64,000 bases of DNA from Halobaculum halobium (lineage in GTDB: Archaea > Halobacteriota > Halobacteria > Halobacteriales > Haloferacaceae). Of the stretch, positions 28,484 through 38,201 are shown in pieces. The DNA is taken from the NCBI RefSeq assembly GCF_030127145.1, contig NZ_CP126158.1, forward strand, positions 1-64,000. The letters run 5' to 3'. Within the stretch, counting starts at the first letter, position 1; each line of letters opens with the position of its first letter. The notes beneath the pieces were generated by a model. That model was not told the origin of the DNA. It ran no database searches and was given only the letters and a program-made list of their open reading frames with translations. Both the position numbers and the translations under genes were made by a program.

Positions 28484-29712
28484 ATGGACTACCGCGCGAT
28501 CCCCGACGAGCACGAGACCGCATTCGACGACGTCCTCGTGTACGCCTTCTCCCCGGAACGAGGTCCCGATTACGAGCCGGAGGGCCCAGATCGGCCGGCG
28601 TCGTTCCAGCCCAGAGGCCTCTACGAGGACGACGGCGGGGATCGAGACGACCCTGCAACCGAGACGCTCGCCGCTGTTTGCGGCTACTACGACTTCTCTG
28701 CGCGGATCCGCGGGGGCATTCGAGACGTGGCCGGCGTCTCGGCGGTCGCGTCGCCCCCGGAGATGCGCCGTCGCGGACTCGTCCGCGATCTCCTCGGACA
28801 CGTCCACCGCGAACTCCGTGACGCCGATGTCGCCTTCGCCGCGCTGTGGCCGTTCGAATACTCTTTCTACCGCCGACTCGGCTACGAGCGGATCGGCGAG
28901 TACGCACGGATCGAGGTCGCTCCGGAGGCGCAGCGAGCGCGTGTCCGGACCCGGCGGGGGCGTTTGAACGGCTCGACGCCGACGCGTGGCCGCGGCTGGA
29001 CGCAGTGTACGACGAGTGGGCGGGCGACGAGTTCCGGCTGGACCGCGGCGAGGGCTGGTGGCGCCATCGAGTATTCGAGTCGTGGGAGACCGACCCGTAC
29101 GTGTACGGGTGGACCGACGGTGACCGGGGCGACTCACTCCGCGGCTATCTCGTCTACACGATTCGGGACGAGGATGGCTCCGACGGACGAGCGTTGACGG
29201 TGAACGAGTTCGCGGCCAGAGACCGGGAGGCTCGCCGACAGCTCCTGCGATTCTGTCGCGATCACGACTCGCAGGTTGAGCGCGTCCGGTTCACCGGGCC
29301 GGCCGACACCCGCCTGTTTGACGACCTCGACGACCCGCAGGCCGCGGAGACGGAGATCCGTCCCGGACCGATGGCGCGCGTCGTCGACGTCGAATCTGCG
29401 CTGGCGGCGATCGAGTATCCCGCGGACCTCGAGACGACGCTCGTGTTCGACGTGCGCGACGACTCCTGCGAGTGGAACGACGACCGCTTCCGGCTGCGCG
29501 TTGCCGACGGTCGCGGCACCGTCGACCGGGTCGCGGACGCGGATGCGGAGGTGGTGCTCGACATCGGCGCGCTCGCTCGATTGGTCGTCGGCTCACACTC
29601 GGCGAATCGGCTGGTCGAACTCGGCGCCGTCGATACCGAAGGTGAGGCGACGCAGCCGGCGCTCGCAGCCGCGTTCCCGCCGACAAACCCGTTCCTCCGC
29701 GAGGGGTTCTGA
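28484..29712 (+). CDS. Eis-like GNAT acetyltransferase with SCP2-type tail, one frame break
   Basis: About 409 residues if repaired. The first half is a GNAT domain with ISAVASPPEMRRRGLVRDLL-like sequence (here SAVASPPEMRRRGLVRDLLG, the acetyl-CoA loop) and a FYRRLGYERIGEYARI motif. A second GNAT-like half follows (DEWAGDEFRLDRGEGWWRHR), and a C-terminal SCP2-like sterol-carrier fold ends it (FRLRVADGRGTVDRV). This layout is that of the Eis family of acetyltransferases, which acylate amino groups of small molecules or proteins. The frame shifts by one base between 28940 and 28970, next to GC-rich runs. Confidence 0.75.
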
Positions 29713-29905
29713 TCGCGCGAACGCGGCGCGTGACGTGGCAGTCGCAGTCCTGACAACCGCGATCTGCGGATTTGCCAGATCCGAACGCGCGGTTCACGAA
29801 AGCCACCTCCCGCCTCTGGCACCGCTGTACGGGGTGGACCCGCGTGTGGTGTGAGTGTGAGTCGAGGTAAACCTACCCTTACCCGTAGTATTGGTAGAAC
29901 GCGGA

Positions 29906-29937
29906 AATTGGGTGGCTGGGGAGCCAGTGGCCCAATT
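29906..29937. other. stem-loop, 7-bp outer stem with 5-bp inner stem
   Basis: AATTGGG (29906-29912) pairs with CCCAATT (29931-29937). Inside it TGGCT (29913-29917) pairs with AGCCA (29922-29926) around GGGG. It lies on the 3' side of the minus-strand tRNA-Ile gene. It could be part of a small structured RNA or a processing or termination signal. No protein frame explains it. Confidence 0.45.
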
Positions 29938-29939
29938 CT

Positions 29940-29967
29940 CACCGGCCAAGGGCCGGTGATACCTTGG
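29940..29967. terminator. overlapping alternative hairpins downstream of tRNA-Ile
   Basis: CACCGGCC (29940-29947) and GGCCGGTG (29951-29958) form a strong hairpin with a three-base loop. CCAAGG (29946-29951) can instead pair with CCTTGG (29962-29967), which would break the first stem. The element starts one base beyond the tRNA-Ile 3' end. Termination or 3'-end processing of the tRNA transcript is the simplest role. Confidence 0.4.
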
Positions 29968-29968
29968 A

Positions 29969-30042
29969 TGGGCCAACGCGGATTTGAACCGCGGACCTCC
30001 CGGTTATCAGCCGAGCGCTCAACCTGACTGAGCTATTGGCCC
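29969..30042 (-). tRNA. tRNA-Ile (GAT anticodon)
   Basis: On the minus strand the gene reads GGGCCAATAGCTCAGT at its 5' end. The anticodon loop is in CTGATAA (anticodon GAT), and the T-arm is GGTTCAAATCC. The acceptor stem GGGCCAA pairs with TTGGCCC, with A as discriminator base. CCA is not encoded. The D-stem GCTC/GAGC and anticodon stem are all intact. No intron is present. Confidence 0.95.
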
Positions 30043-30076
30043 AGGTGAGCGCATCTCCGAGTAGTGGGAGGGATTG

Positions 30077-30085
30077 GTTAAGCGT
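30077..30085 (-). promoter_or_regulatory. possible box A of the tRNA-Ile promoter
   Basis: On the minus strand the sequence CGCTTAACC lies about 35-43 bases before the tRNA 5' end in an otherwise GC-rich context. The TTAA core and position fit an archaeal tRNA promoter. The evidence is position and composition only. Confidence 0.35.
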
Positions 30086-30198
30086 TTCCGTTCGGCGTCG
30101 CCGCCACGTCATGCGGTTGCACGCCGCCCCGGTCGGGTGGATCTCGGTCACCTCACCCGCGATCGGAGACGGCGTCTGAGGCGACCGGGTGCGCCTCA

Positions 30199-30786
30199 CT
30201 ACCGCCGTTCATCGTCATCGTCGACCTCCTCGAAGTCGACGTCGACGACGTCCTCGTCGCCGGCGGCGCTGGCGTCACGGCCATCCGTCTCCGTGGGGCC
30301 GAATCCCACGCTTCCGGCCGTCCCGTTCCCGTCGCTGCCGGCCGTTCCCTCGGGGTTCGGGAAGCCCTCGGTCCAGACCGCGCCCGTCGCGAAGCCGTCC
30401 ATCCGCGCGTCGACGTACGGGACGACGACGTAGCGCCGCAACAGCTCGCGGATCGGGTACCTCGTTGGCGGGATCGCGAGCAGGAACCCGATCGTGTCGG
30501 TCACCAGACCGGGCGTGAGGAGGAACGCGCCGGCGGCGATCAACAGGCCGCCGTCGAGCACCTCGCCCGTGGGCGCCTCGCCCGTCGCGAGCTTCCGCTG
30601 GATGGCCCGGAGGGTGTGGCGCCCCTCCGCGCGTACGAGGAGCATCCCGAGCAGTCCGGTGAGGACGACCAGCGCGACCGTCTGCACCGCGGTGAGGAGA
30701 TTCGTCGCCACCCACAGCAGGAACGCGGCGTCCGCCAGCGGGATCGCGAGCAGGGCCACGAGCAGGTAGCGAACCCGAATGCGCAT
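30199..30786 (-). CDS. FxsA family membrane protein
   Basis: 195 residues. Membrane segments fall at about residues 7-30 (YLLVALLAIPLADAAFLLWV), 33-52 and 75-100, with the conserved GGLLIAAGAFLLTPGLVTDT and a GFLLAIPPTRYPIRELLRR helix. This is the pattern of FxsA, a cytoplasmic-membrane protein whose E. coli member modulates F-plasmid exclusion of phage T7. The function in archaea is unknown. The C-terminal 60 residues are an acidic Asp/Glu-rich extension typical of haloarchaea. It starts at ATG 30786. Confidence 0.85.
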   Translation of the reverse strand: MRIRVRYLLVALLAIPLADAAFLLWVATNLLTAVQTVALVVLTGLLGMLLVRAEGRHTLRAIQRKLATGEAPTGEVLDGGLLIAAGAFLLTPGLVTDTIGFLLAIPPTRYPIRELLRRYVVVPYVDARMDGFATGAVWTEGFPNPEGTAGSDGNGTAGSVGFGPTETDGRDASAAGDEDVVDVDFEEVDDDDERR

Positions 30787-30979
30787 ACCCGGGCTACCCG
30801 AGCGCGCAGTATAGCCCTTTTGGAGGTCGACTCGCTGCTCGCACGCTCGGCCGATCGCGCGACGACCTCGCCAGCGGCTCTACCGGGCGAAGCGACCGAA
30901 CGGACGAGCGCCGCAACTGCCAGTTGCCCCTCGCGTCCGCGAACGCCGACTTTACCCTCGGGCGCCCCCGAGCGCGACT

Positions 30980-32545
30980 ATGACCGAGGACACGCGAGTT
31001 CTGTGGCGTGAGTGGGGGGATGACGCGTTCGCCGAGGCCGAACAGACGGACCGCCCGGTGTTGCTGTTCCTCACGGCCACGTGGTGCGACGACTGCCACG
31101 AGATGCTCGTCGAGACGTTCGGCGAGCCGCGAATCGCGGCCAACGTCAACGACGGATTCGTCCCGGTGAAGGTGGACGTAGACCGCGAGCCGCGCGTCCG
31201 GGAGCGGTACAACATGGGGGGGTTCCCATCGACCGTGTTCACGACGCCGTCGGGCGAACTGCTCACCGGAGCGACGTATCTCGGACCGGAGGGCTTCCGC
31301 TCGGTGCTCACCCGCGTGCGAGAAACGTGGGACGAACGCGGTGAGGACGCGGGACGAATCCCGCGTGCGCTCGCCGGCAACGAGACGCCGAGCGGGCCGG
31401 TGACGACCGCCATCGAGGAGCACCTCGCGGGGCAACTCGACGCCCAGTGGGACCCGGACTTCGCCGGGTGGGGCGACGACGCGAAGTTCCCCATGCCGCG
31501 GACGGTCGAGTTCGCGCTCAAGCGCGACCGGTACAAGGCGACTCAGACCCTCGATGCGATCGACCGCAACCTCCTCGACGAGGACGGCGGCGTCTTCCGG
31601 TACGCGGGCGCGCGAGACTGGTCCGACCCCGCCCGCGAGAAGCTGCTCGCCGACGACGCCGGCGTCCTGCGCGCGTTCGCCAACGCCTACCTCTACACCG
31701 GCGACGAGGCGTACCGCGAGGCGGCCGACTCGATCCGCGCGTTCCTCGACGCCGACCTCTGGTCGGGGTTCGCCTACGGCGCCAGCGTCGGCCCCGACGG
31801 CGAGCGGACCGACCTCACGGCCTACGCCGGCGGCAACGCCCTCGCCGCCGATGCACTGCTCACCCTCGCGGCCTACACGGATGACGAGCGCGCGAAAGCG
31901 TCCGCCGAGCGCGCGCTTTCGTACCTCCGAGAGACGCTCGTCGCTGACGACGGCACCGTCCGCCACGTCGACGACGATGGCGCCGAGATCGATCTGCTCG
32001 AGGACGTGGGGCGCGTCGCGGCGGCCTTCTGCACAGCCGAGTCCGTCCTGGGCGACGGGCTCGACCTCGCCCGCGCAGTCACCGACCGCGGGCTCGACGT
32101 CCTCGGCGACGAGCCGGCGTTCCGCGACGGTCCCGCGACCGGTCTCGGGCTGGTCGACAGGCCGCTCCGACCGATCGACAGCGTGGTCGAGTTCGCGGAC
32201 GCGCTGGTCGACCTGGCCGCGCTCACCGGCGAGGACGCTTACCGCGAGCGCGCCGAGGCCGCGGTCGGCGCCTTCGCCGGCGCGACCGAGCGCATGGGCG
32301 CGCAGGTGGCCGGCTACGGCTCGGTGGCCGCCCGACTCACACACGAACCGCTCGTGGTCGACGTCGGCGTCCCTGCCGGCTCGGATCTCCACCGCGCAGC
32401 GTTGCGTGTCGCCGACCACGAGAAGGTCGTCGTCCCCGACAGCGACCGCGCGCCCGAGGGTGCCGCCGTCCTCCGCGGCCGCGACGCCGGGCCCGCCGAG
32501 TCGCCGGACGCGTTGATGCGCCGCGTCGCCGACGCCGCCGAGTAA
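30980..32545 (+). CDS. DUF255 thioredoxin-domain protein (YyaL/SPATA20-like), truncated form
   Basis: 521 residues. The N-terminal thioredoxin-like domain reads RPVLLFLTATWCDDCHEMLV, with the CxxC pair CDDC and the cis-Pro region GGFPSTVFTTPSG. The rest is an (alpha/alpha) barrel related to glycoside hydrolases (AGGNALAADALLTLAAYT). Family members outside haloarchaea are often 650 residues or more, so this is a short version. A role in redox or cofactor handling is assumed for the family but not proven. ATG 30980 is the first in-frame start, directly after a GC-rich leader. Confidence 0.85.
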   Translation: MTEDTRVLWREWGDDAFAEAEQTDRPVLLFLTATWCDDCHEMLVETFGEPRIAANVNDGFVPVKVDVDREPRVRERYNMGGFPSTVFTTPSGELLTGATYLGPEGFRSVLTRVRETWDERGEDAGRIPRALAGNETPSGPVTTAIEEHLAGQLDAQWDPDFAGWGDDAKFPMPRTVEFALKRDRYKATQTLDAIDRNLLDEDGGVFRYAGARDWSDPAREKLLADDAGVLRAFANAYLYTGDEAYREAADSIRAFLDADLWSGFAYGASVGPDGERTDLTAYAGGNALAADALLTLAAYTDDERAKASAERALSYLRETLVADDGTVRHVDDDGAEIDLLEDVGRVAAAFCTAESVLGDGLDLARAVTDRGLDVLGDEPAFRDGPATGLGLVDRPLRPIDSVVEFADALVDLAALTGEDAYRERAEAAVGAFAGATERMGAQVAGYGSVAARLTHEPLVVDVGVPAGSDLHRAALRVADHEKVVVPDSDRAPEGAAVLRGRDAGPAESPDALMRRVADAAE

Positions 32546-32626
32546 GCGACGACGTGCCGCTTCGCTCCGCGCGCCGGAGGGTAAACTCGGAGTGTGTTTT
32601 TTGAGTGTCCATGTCCTGGGTGTGGT

Positions 32627-33430
32627 ATGGCCGACCTTCGCGACCTCGGGCTCTCGGAGTACGAATCTCGTGCGTATCGCGCGCTCCTCGACGTCGGACC
32701 CGCAACCGCAAAGGAGTTGTCAGAGGCGAGCGGCGTCCCGATGGGCCGGGTGTACGACGTGCTCAACAGCCTCGAACGCCACCGGCTCGCCCGCAGTCAG
32801 GCCGCGAGCAGACCGAAGAAGTACCTCGCAGTCGAGCCGGACGCCGCCCTCGACCGGCTGCTGGAGGAGAAGCAGCGCGAACTCGACGAGCAGGCCGAGC
32901 AGTACGAGGCCGTCGTCGACGAGCTCTCGTTGGAGTTGGAGGCCGGCGACCCGCCGGACGAGCAGTTCTGGACGGCTGCACTCGGCCCGGAGGAGACGGC
33001 TGATCTGTTGCTCGAACGGCTGTCTGCGGCCGACGATCGAGTCGTGATGATCGCAGCCGCGCCCGCCTCCGGACTCGACATCGGTGCCGTCGGCGAGCGG
33101 ATAACCGAGGAGTTGGAGGCGGCGCTCGAACGCGGCGTCGAGGTGTCGCTGCTGCTGTCAGAGGAGCTGCCCGCACAGCTTCCGGAGGGGGTCGGCGAGC
33201 GCTACTTCGACCGGATGGCCGACCACCCGAACTTCACGGTGCGGACCGCGCCGGGACTGCGCGGGACGTTCACGCTCGTCGACGACGCGGAGGTGTGCAT
33301 GGAAGTTCCGAGCCCGGTGGATCCGGACGAGTCGTTCGCGATGATCGACCTGAAGGACCCCGAGTTCGCCGGCGACGTTCGCCGGACGTTCCGCGAGCGG
33401 TGGGAGGACGCCTCGCCGCTCGGGCTGTAG
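32627..33430 (+). CDS. TrmB-family sugar-type transcriptional regulator
   Basis: 267 residues. The N-terminal winged helix reads LRDLGLSEYESRAYRALLDV then SEASGVPMGRVYDVLNSLER. A coiled-coil helix follows at about 70-100 (LLEEKQRELDEQAEQYE), and a C-terminal sensor domain of the PLD-like TrmB type (DDRVVMIAAAPASGLDIG) completes it. TrmB proteins bind sugars or related ligands and switch operons on or off. The target here is not evident, since neighbours are unrelated. ATG 32627 is preferred over an upstream TTG. Confidence 0.85.
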   Translation: MADLRDLGLSEYESRAYRALLDVGPATAKELSEASGVPMGRVYDVLNSLERHRLARSQAASRPKKYLAVEPDAALDRLLEEKQRELDEQAEQYEAVVDELSLELEAGDPPDEQFWTAALGPEETADLLLERLSAADDRVVMIAAAPASGLDIGAVGERITEELEAALERGVEVSLLLSEELPAQLPEGVGERYFDRMADHPNFTVRTAPGLRGTFTLVDDAEVCMEVPSPVDPDESFAMIDLKDPEFAGDVRRTFRERWEDASPLGL

Positions 33431-33544
33431 TACGGGACGGAATCGACGACCGGAGACGAACAGGCGAGGCGGAAACGGAATGGCATGACGAGGTCGGCGG
33501 AACCGGGAGCGGGTGAATCGATGAGTCGAGCCTGAACTCCGCGA

Positions 33545-34471
33545 TCAGCGACTGAGCTCCTCGCGCAGCGCGCCCATGGTGATCTCGCGTTCGGCGTGGG
33601 CGTTGTGCTGGTGGATGGACTCGTCGTTCGACTGCTTCATGTGAACGACCACGTCGTCCGCGAGGTGGTCGTACGTCTCGACCACGTCCTCTGCGAGCGC
33701 GCGGACGCAGTCCTCGACGAACTTCGCGTCCATGTGTGCCTCGTAGGTCATGTGGTCCTCGTCCGGGCGCTTGGCGTAGTTGTAGATGCGCGCGCTCATC
33801 GCGTCGCGTGCGGTGTCTATCACGTCCAAGAGGTCGACCTCGGGGGCTCCGTCGGCCGTGAACGTGAGCGTGGCGTGTCCGCGCTGGGAGTGGCCCGGCT
33901 GCGGGACGGCGTCGAGGAACTCCTCGGCGACCTGATCGTCGACACCGAGATCGTCGAGCTTCTCGCGGGCGCGCGACTCCGACATTCCCTGTGAACACGG
34001 GCAGACGGTCATGCCGGTCACTTCGGCGCCGATCTCCTCGCGGGTGCCCTCGTCGTCGGCGACGGCGGAGGCGACGACGGTGAACGTCGACTGCGTCTCG
34101 CGGTCGGAGGCGGGCGTGTCCTCGCGGGCCGCGAGCTCGGCGGTCATCTCGACTTCCGCCGTGGTGGTGTAGTCGTGCTTCGCAAGCAGCCGTTCGGCGG
34201 CGTCGCCGCAGACGTCCTCGATGCGGTACGCTTCCTCGCGTGTTGCCGCCTCCAGCACCTCGTCGATCACCTCCATGTTTCGGCTCATGTCGATCCCCTT
34301 GCGCTCGCTGGGCAGGTCGACGAACACCGAGAACTCGGCCATGAACACCCAGGGTCGCTTCTCGTCCCGGCCGACTTTCACGAGTTTGTCGACGCCGGTG
34401 ACACCGACCTGGCTGAGTCCGACGGTGACGTCCGGCCGACTGGCCTGCACGTCCGGCAACTGGTGACTCAT
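33545..34471 (-). CDS. mptA: GTP cyclohydrolase MptA/FolE2 type
   Basis: 308 residues. It converts GTP to 7,8-dihydroneopterin 2',3'-cyclic phosphate, the first step of archaeal pterin (and folate or methanopterin-type) synthesis. Signatures include [20 protein letters not shown], the metal-binding [13 protein letters not shown] with its Cys ligand, and [16 protein letters not shown] 34471 (MSHQLPDV) is chosen; a longer frame starting five codons earlier is possible. It is intact and monocistronic. Confidence 0.9.
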   Translation of the reverse strand: MSHQLPDVQASRPDVTVGLSQVGVTGVDKLVKVGRDEKRPWVFMAEFSVFVDLPSERKGIDMSRNMEVIDEVLEAATREEAYRIEDVCGDAAERLLAKHDYTTTAEVEMTAELAAREDTPASDRETQSTFTVVASAVADDEGTREEIGAEVTGMTVCPCSQGMSESRAREKLDDLGVDDQVAEEFLDAVPQPGHSQRGHATLTFTADGAPEVDLLDVIDTARDAMSARIYNYAKRPDEDHMTYEAHMDAKFVEDCVRALAEDVVETYDHLADDVVVHMKQSNDESIHQHNAHAEREITMGALREELSR

Positions 34472-34577
34472 TGAGTAGATACTCACAAGGGTCGACGCTG
34501 ATTAGTGGTTTCGAAAGCTGAAGGTGGCGCCCATGCTCCTTCGAGACCGGCCGTCGCGCGCGGTGTCCCCCGCGGCG

Positions 34578-34994
34578 TCAGGGCCAGTCGTCGCGCGCGT
34601 TCTCGTCGAAGTGGTCCGACTGGTCGTCGGGTTCCGTCGTCGTCCACCCGGCCGCCTCCGCGGCCTGCTCCAGCGGGAGGAACTCCCAGCCGGTGTCCTC
34701 GGAGACCGCGCGGTCCTCGTCGGTCGTGCCGACGAACACGTGGCGGTCGGTGTCGAACTGCCGCTTGACGTTCTCCAGTGACTCCCGCACGCCCCGAGGG
34801 CCCGAGAAGAAGTCCTGGCGGATGCGGTGCTTCCGGGTGAAGTTGGTGACGACGTACGTGGGCTTCTCCGAGACCACGCCGACGTACTCCGTCCACCCGC
34901 GCGCGTCGTTGAACACCTCGTTCGGATCGGCCAACGACTTCAGCGCGTCCAACTCGAAGGCGAGCGTCATGTCGCTCGAACCGCCGCCGTTCAT
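34578..34994 (-). CDS. haloarchaeal conserved protein, DUF7124-like
   Basis: 138 residues. A typical core begins MTLAFELDALKSLADP and continues with EYVGVVSEKPTYVVTNFTRK and IRQDFFSGPRGVRESLENVK, then TDRHVFVGTTDEDRAV. It is acidic and soluble. I associate it with the haloarchaeal DUF7124 domain from memory. Two starts are possible: ATG 34994 (MNGGGSSD) or ATG 34970. The function is unknown. It lies 100 bases upstream of mptA on the same strand. Confidence 0.65.
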   Translation of the reverse strand: MNGGGSSDMTLAFELDALKSLADPNEVFNDARGWTEYVGVVSEKPTYVVTNFTRKHRIRQDFFSGPRGVRESLENVKRQFDTDRHVFVGTTDEDRAVSEDTGWEFLPLEQAAEAAGWTTTEPDDQSDHFDENARDDWP

Positions 34995-35103
34995 GAGCGT
35001 ACTCCGAGAGTCCCGCCGAAAACGGTGTCGGTCCGACGGCTCGGTCGTCGGTCCTGTCGCGTCTTGTCTCTGTGAACCCAGCGGGAGTTGGCGTCCTCGG
35101 CGG

Positions 35104-36345
35104 TTACTCGGCGGTCGCGCCCTCGGTTTCGAGGTCGTCGACCGAGAAGCCCTCGGTCATGAGGACGTCCTTCTGTCCGCTCACGTCCACCTGCTCGCGC
35201 ATGAGCTGTTTGTACGCAGACTGCGGTGCGAGGTTGCCGATGAGCACGCCGCCGACGATCTTGCCGTCCTTCAGCGCGAGGCGGCGCCACTCGTCGTCGC
35301 CAAACGAGCGCATGACCTCGTCGTCGCCGAGCGTCGGATGGCCAAACGAGAGGAACGGGAAGTCGAAGTGCGTGATCGAGTACGACGAGACCCAGCGGAA
35401 CTCCGCCGAGCCGTACTCGAGCATGTTCTTCGCGGCGATGCTCCCCTGCTCTTTCGCGCTTCCCCACGCGCCGTTTTGGGCCTGCTCGCCGAGGATGACG
35501 TCGTAGAAGCGCGTGATGTCGCCGGCGGCGAACACGTCCTCGTCGTTCGTCTGCATGAACTCGTCGACGACGATGCCGTCGTCCGTCTCGATGGGCGTGC
35601 CCTCGACGAGTTCGGTGTTGAGGTTCAGCCCGATGGCGACGCCCGCGAAATCAGCGTCGAAGCGGTCGCCGTTGGGATCGACCGCGGCCGTCACGTGGCC
35701 CTCGTCGTCCGTCTCGAAGTGGTCGACGCCGGAGTCGAAGACGGGTTCGACGCCGCGCTCGCGCATCGCCTCGTGCATGATCTCGGCGCCCTCCTCGTTG
35801 AGCGCGTAGCGCCACCAGGCGTTGCCGCGCATCAGGTACTTGCCCTCGATGTCCTGCGCGCCGCAGATTGCTGCCAGGTCGATGCCGAGCAGACCGGCGC
35901 CGACGATGACAGCCTGGTCCGCGTTCTCGGCGGACTCGCGGATGCGACGGGCGTCTTGGAACGTCCAGAAGTGGTGGACTCCGTCGGCGTCGCTCCTCGA
36001 CGGGGAGCTGCTGGGGCGTGCCGCCGACCGCGAGCAGCAGCTTGTCGTACTCCAGGACGTCGCCCTCGTGGGTTTCGACCTCGTGCTCGTCGGTGCGGAT
36101 GTCCGTGACGAGCGTGTTGAGTTCGAGGGAGATGTCTCGCTCCTCGTACCATCCCGTCTCGTGGATGGAGATGGGCGCCTCGGGGAGCTTCCCCTTGGCG
36201 AACTCCTTGATGAGGATACGGTTGTAGAGGGCTTCCCCTCGTCAGTGATGACGGTGATGTCGGCGTCGGGCGCCTCCTCACGGAGGGTCTCGGCGGCGGA
36301 ACTACCGGCGATCCCGTCGCCGATGATGACGAACGACTCGCTCAT
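35104..36345 (-). CDS. FAD/NAD(P)-dependent oxidoreductase, two compensating frame breaks
   Basis: About 414 residues. The N-terminal FAD motif FVIIGDGIAGSSAAETLREE and the central NAD(P) motif QAVIVGAGLLGIDLAAICG define a two-dinucleotide pyridine nucleotide-disulfide-type flavoprotein, as in NirB-like or rubredoxin reductases. VFAAGDITRFYDVI is the second FAD contact. Between about 35998 and 36235 the frame is wrong. In the correct frame it reads LYNRILIKEFAKGKLPEAPI and LEYDKLLLAVGGTPQQLPVE, so one base is lost on one side and regained on the other. The electron partner is unknown. Confidence 0.78.
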   Translation of the reverse strand: MSESFVIIGDGIAGSSAAETLREEAPDADITVITDEGKPSTTVSSSRSSPRGSSPRRPSPSTRRDGTRSETSPSNSTRSSRTSAPTSTRSKPTRATSWSTTSCCSRSAARPSSSPSRSDADGVHHFWTFQDARRIRESAENADQAVIVGAGLLGIDLAAICGAQDIEGKYLMRGNAWWRYALNEEGAEIMHEAMRERGVEPVFDSGVDHFETDDEGHVTAAVDPNGDRFDADFAGVAIGLNLNTELVEGTPIETDDGIVVDEFMQTNDEDVFAAGDITRFYDVILGEQAQNGAWGSAKEQGSIAAKNMLEYGSAEFRWVSSYSITHFDFPFLSFGHPTLGDDEVMRSFGDDEWRRLALKDGKIVGGVLIGNLAPQSAYKQLMREQVDVSGQKDVLMTEGFSVDDLETEGATAE

Positions 36346-36530
36346 ACCGGCGATTCGGATTCGGGGTTAATGTGGGTTGCTATCGACGTGAGGGTTCACG
36401 AGAGTTCGTCCCAAAGGGATTCACGGGTTCCTCTAGGAATCGAAGGACTGCCCCATCGCCCCTCGACGATCGCTTACCGTGGGTTCCGATTCGCCGCACA
36501 TTCAAGAGCGTCCAGCGCCATCAACTGCGT

Positions 36531-37145
36531 ATGAAGCTCCGCCAAAACGTCCGCCACTGGGCCGCAAAGCGCGCGCTCACCACGCCGGTCGTCGGCGACT
36601 ACGTCAACGAGAGGCTCGTCGGGATGCACACCGATATCTTCCTCGACAAGGCCGACGAGGAGCGGCGCGAGGGCCGACGCGCCCATCTCGACGAGTTCTT
36701 CGACGCGACGATGGACACCTACGTCGCGGCGCTGGAAGCGGGCTACCCCGAGGCGGAGGCCCGCGAGATCACTCACATCCAAGCCAACTTCGACTTCTTC
36801 AACCACGGCTGGGCGGAGATGATGGAGATCCCCAGCGACGAGTTGGAGCAGCACTACCGCCGATACGAGCGGTTCTTCCAGCGGTACAGGATCACCATCG
36901 ACGACCCGCTCGGCGAGTTCCGCCCCGCGGACGGCGTCGCCGACGCGCCGGCCACGCCCGAGCGGATGGACGCCGGCGAGTTCGAGAACGCGGTCGCGGG
37001 CTTCGCCGACGACGCGTACGTCGAGGACGCGGACGGCGAGCTCCACGTCGGCGGGACCGACGAACCCGACGAGGTCGACGTGAGCGTCGCACCGGGCGCT
37101 GACGAGGTCGATTTCGACGGCGACGACGAGGCGAAGGCCGACTGA
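36531..37145 (+). CDS. haloarchaeal conserved protein, DUF6149-like
   Basis: 204 residues starting MKLRQNVRHWAAKRALTTPV. The helical N-terminal half includes VGDYVNERLVGMHTDIFLDK and FFDATMDTYVAALEAGYPEA, followed by NFDFFNHGWAEMMEIP. The last 70 residues are a highly acidic, low-complexity tail. It resembles a haloarchaeal family I recall as DUF6149. There are no membrane segments. The function is unknown. Confidence 0.7.
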   Translation: MKLRQNVRHWAAKRALTTPVVGDYVNERLVGMHTDIFLDKADEERREGRRAHLDEFFDATMDTYVAALEAGYPEAEAREITHIQANFDFFNHGWAEMMEIPSDELEQHYRRYERFFQRYRITIDDPLGEFRPADGVADAPATPERMDAGEFENAVAGFADDAYVEDADGELHVGGTDEPDEVDVSVAPGADEVDFDGDDEAKAD

Positions 37146-37176
37146 TCGCGGCGCCGCGTCCTGCGCCGACTGCGGC

Positions 37177-37518
37177 TTACTCCTGCCAGTCCGGGTTCGG
37201 CCGCGGCGGGCTGAAGATGTCGACCCCCTCGACCCGCTCGTCGCCCCTGTTCTCGGCGCCGTGAACCTCCTCGCCCGCCAAGACGTACGAATCGCCCGCC
37301 TCGCAGACGACCTCCTCGCCGTCGGCCAGGATGAACGTCAACGCACCGGCGGTGATGTAGCCCGCCTGCTCGTGGTGGTGGCTGTGCGACGGCACCTCCG
37401 CGCCGGGTTCGATCGAGAAGTGCTGGACGCTCATCTCCGCGCCGGTCGCGAGTTGGGCGAGGTGGGCCCCCGGAACCGCTTCGGTGTCGGTGCTCGGATC
37501 GTGGCGTTCGCGTTCCAT
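37177..37518 (-). CDS. small cupin-domain protein
   Basis: 113 residues. The cupin barrel motif 1 is visible as VPSHSHHHEQAGYITAGALT, with His ligands and Glu, and motif 2 as GDSYVLAGEEVHGAEN. This makes it a metal-binding small cupin. Enzymatic or sensory roles are both possible. ATG 37518 (MERERHDP) is chosen; the upstream frame is Arg-rich and not coding-like. It is convergent with the acidic protein at 36531. Confidence 0.8.
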   Translation of the reverse strand: MERERHDPSTDTEAVPGAHLAQLATGAEMSVQHFSIEPGAEVPSHSHHHEQAGYITAGALTFILADGEEVVCEAGDSYVLAGEEVHGAENRGDERVEGVDIFSPPRPNPDWQE

Positions 37519-37664
37519 ACCCTCCCTGCCGACGGCGAGGCGCTTAATTCCGCGGGCGACGCTGGGGGCCGGGCTCGAAGACCACACGGGAGCTGCCCCC
37601 ACAGCGGGTCCCGAGTGCCGGTGTAGTAACAAGGTTCAACACCGGTGGCGAGCAACCCGCGAGT

Positions 37665-38188
37665 ATGTACGCGGTCGTCGGCTGTCACTCCTGTGGCACC
37701 TACTGGCTCGTCGCCGACCCCCGGGACCAGGACTCCGCCACCTGCCCGCGCTGTGACACCCGCCACCGGACCGACCGCCTGAAACGGTTCTACGAGTCCG
37801 AGGACCGGGCGGCCGCCGCCGAGGCGCGAGCGAAACTGCTGGCCGACAAGCAGGGGCAGTCGGCGGCGTTCGAGCGCGCGGGAACCGTCGCCGAGTTAGA
37901 GCGAGAACTGGAGGAGTCCGAGGCGGTCGTCGACGATCGCGAGTATCTGGAACGCGCCGGCCTCGACGCCGACGAGGTCGCCGCCGCCGGCGCCGACGAC
38001 GCGGGGGAGTCGCGCTCGCGAGACGAGGTCGTCCGCGACGCGTTCCGCGAGGGGACTGCAACCGAGGCGGATATCGTCGCCTACGCGACCGACCACGGCG
38101 TCCCGGCCGAGGCCGCGCGCGACATCCTCGACCGGCTGACGCGGCGGGGGAGGCCAGCGAATCGCGCGGGGAGTATCGGCTCCTGTAA
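37665..38188 (+). CDS. zinc-ribbon protein, DUF5817-like, frame break at the 3' end
   Basis: About 174 residues. The N-terminal zinc ribbon is VVGCHSCGTYWLVAD then ATCPRCDTRHRTDRLKRFYE. A helical middle follows, then a winged-helix-like C-terminus (ATEADIVAYATDHGVPAEAA). The frame breaks in a G run near 38145. With one G restored the end reads LTRRGEASESRGEYRLL and stops at 38186-38188. The combination is typical of a haloarchaeal family I recall as DUF5817. A DNA- or RNA-binding role is likely but unproven. Confidence 0.7.
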
Positions 38189-38201
38189 CCGCGACCGAGC
38201 G

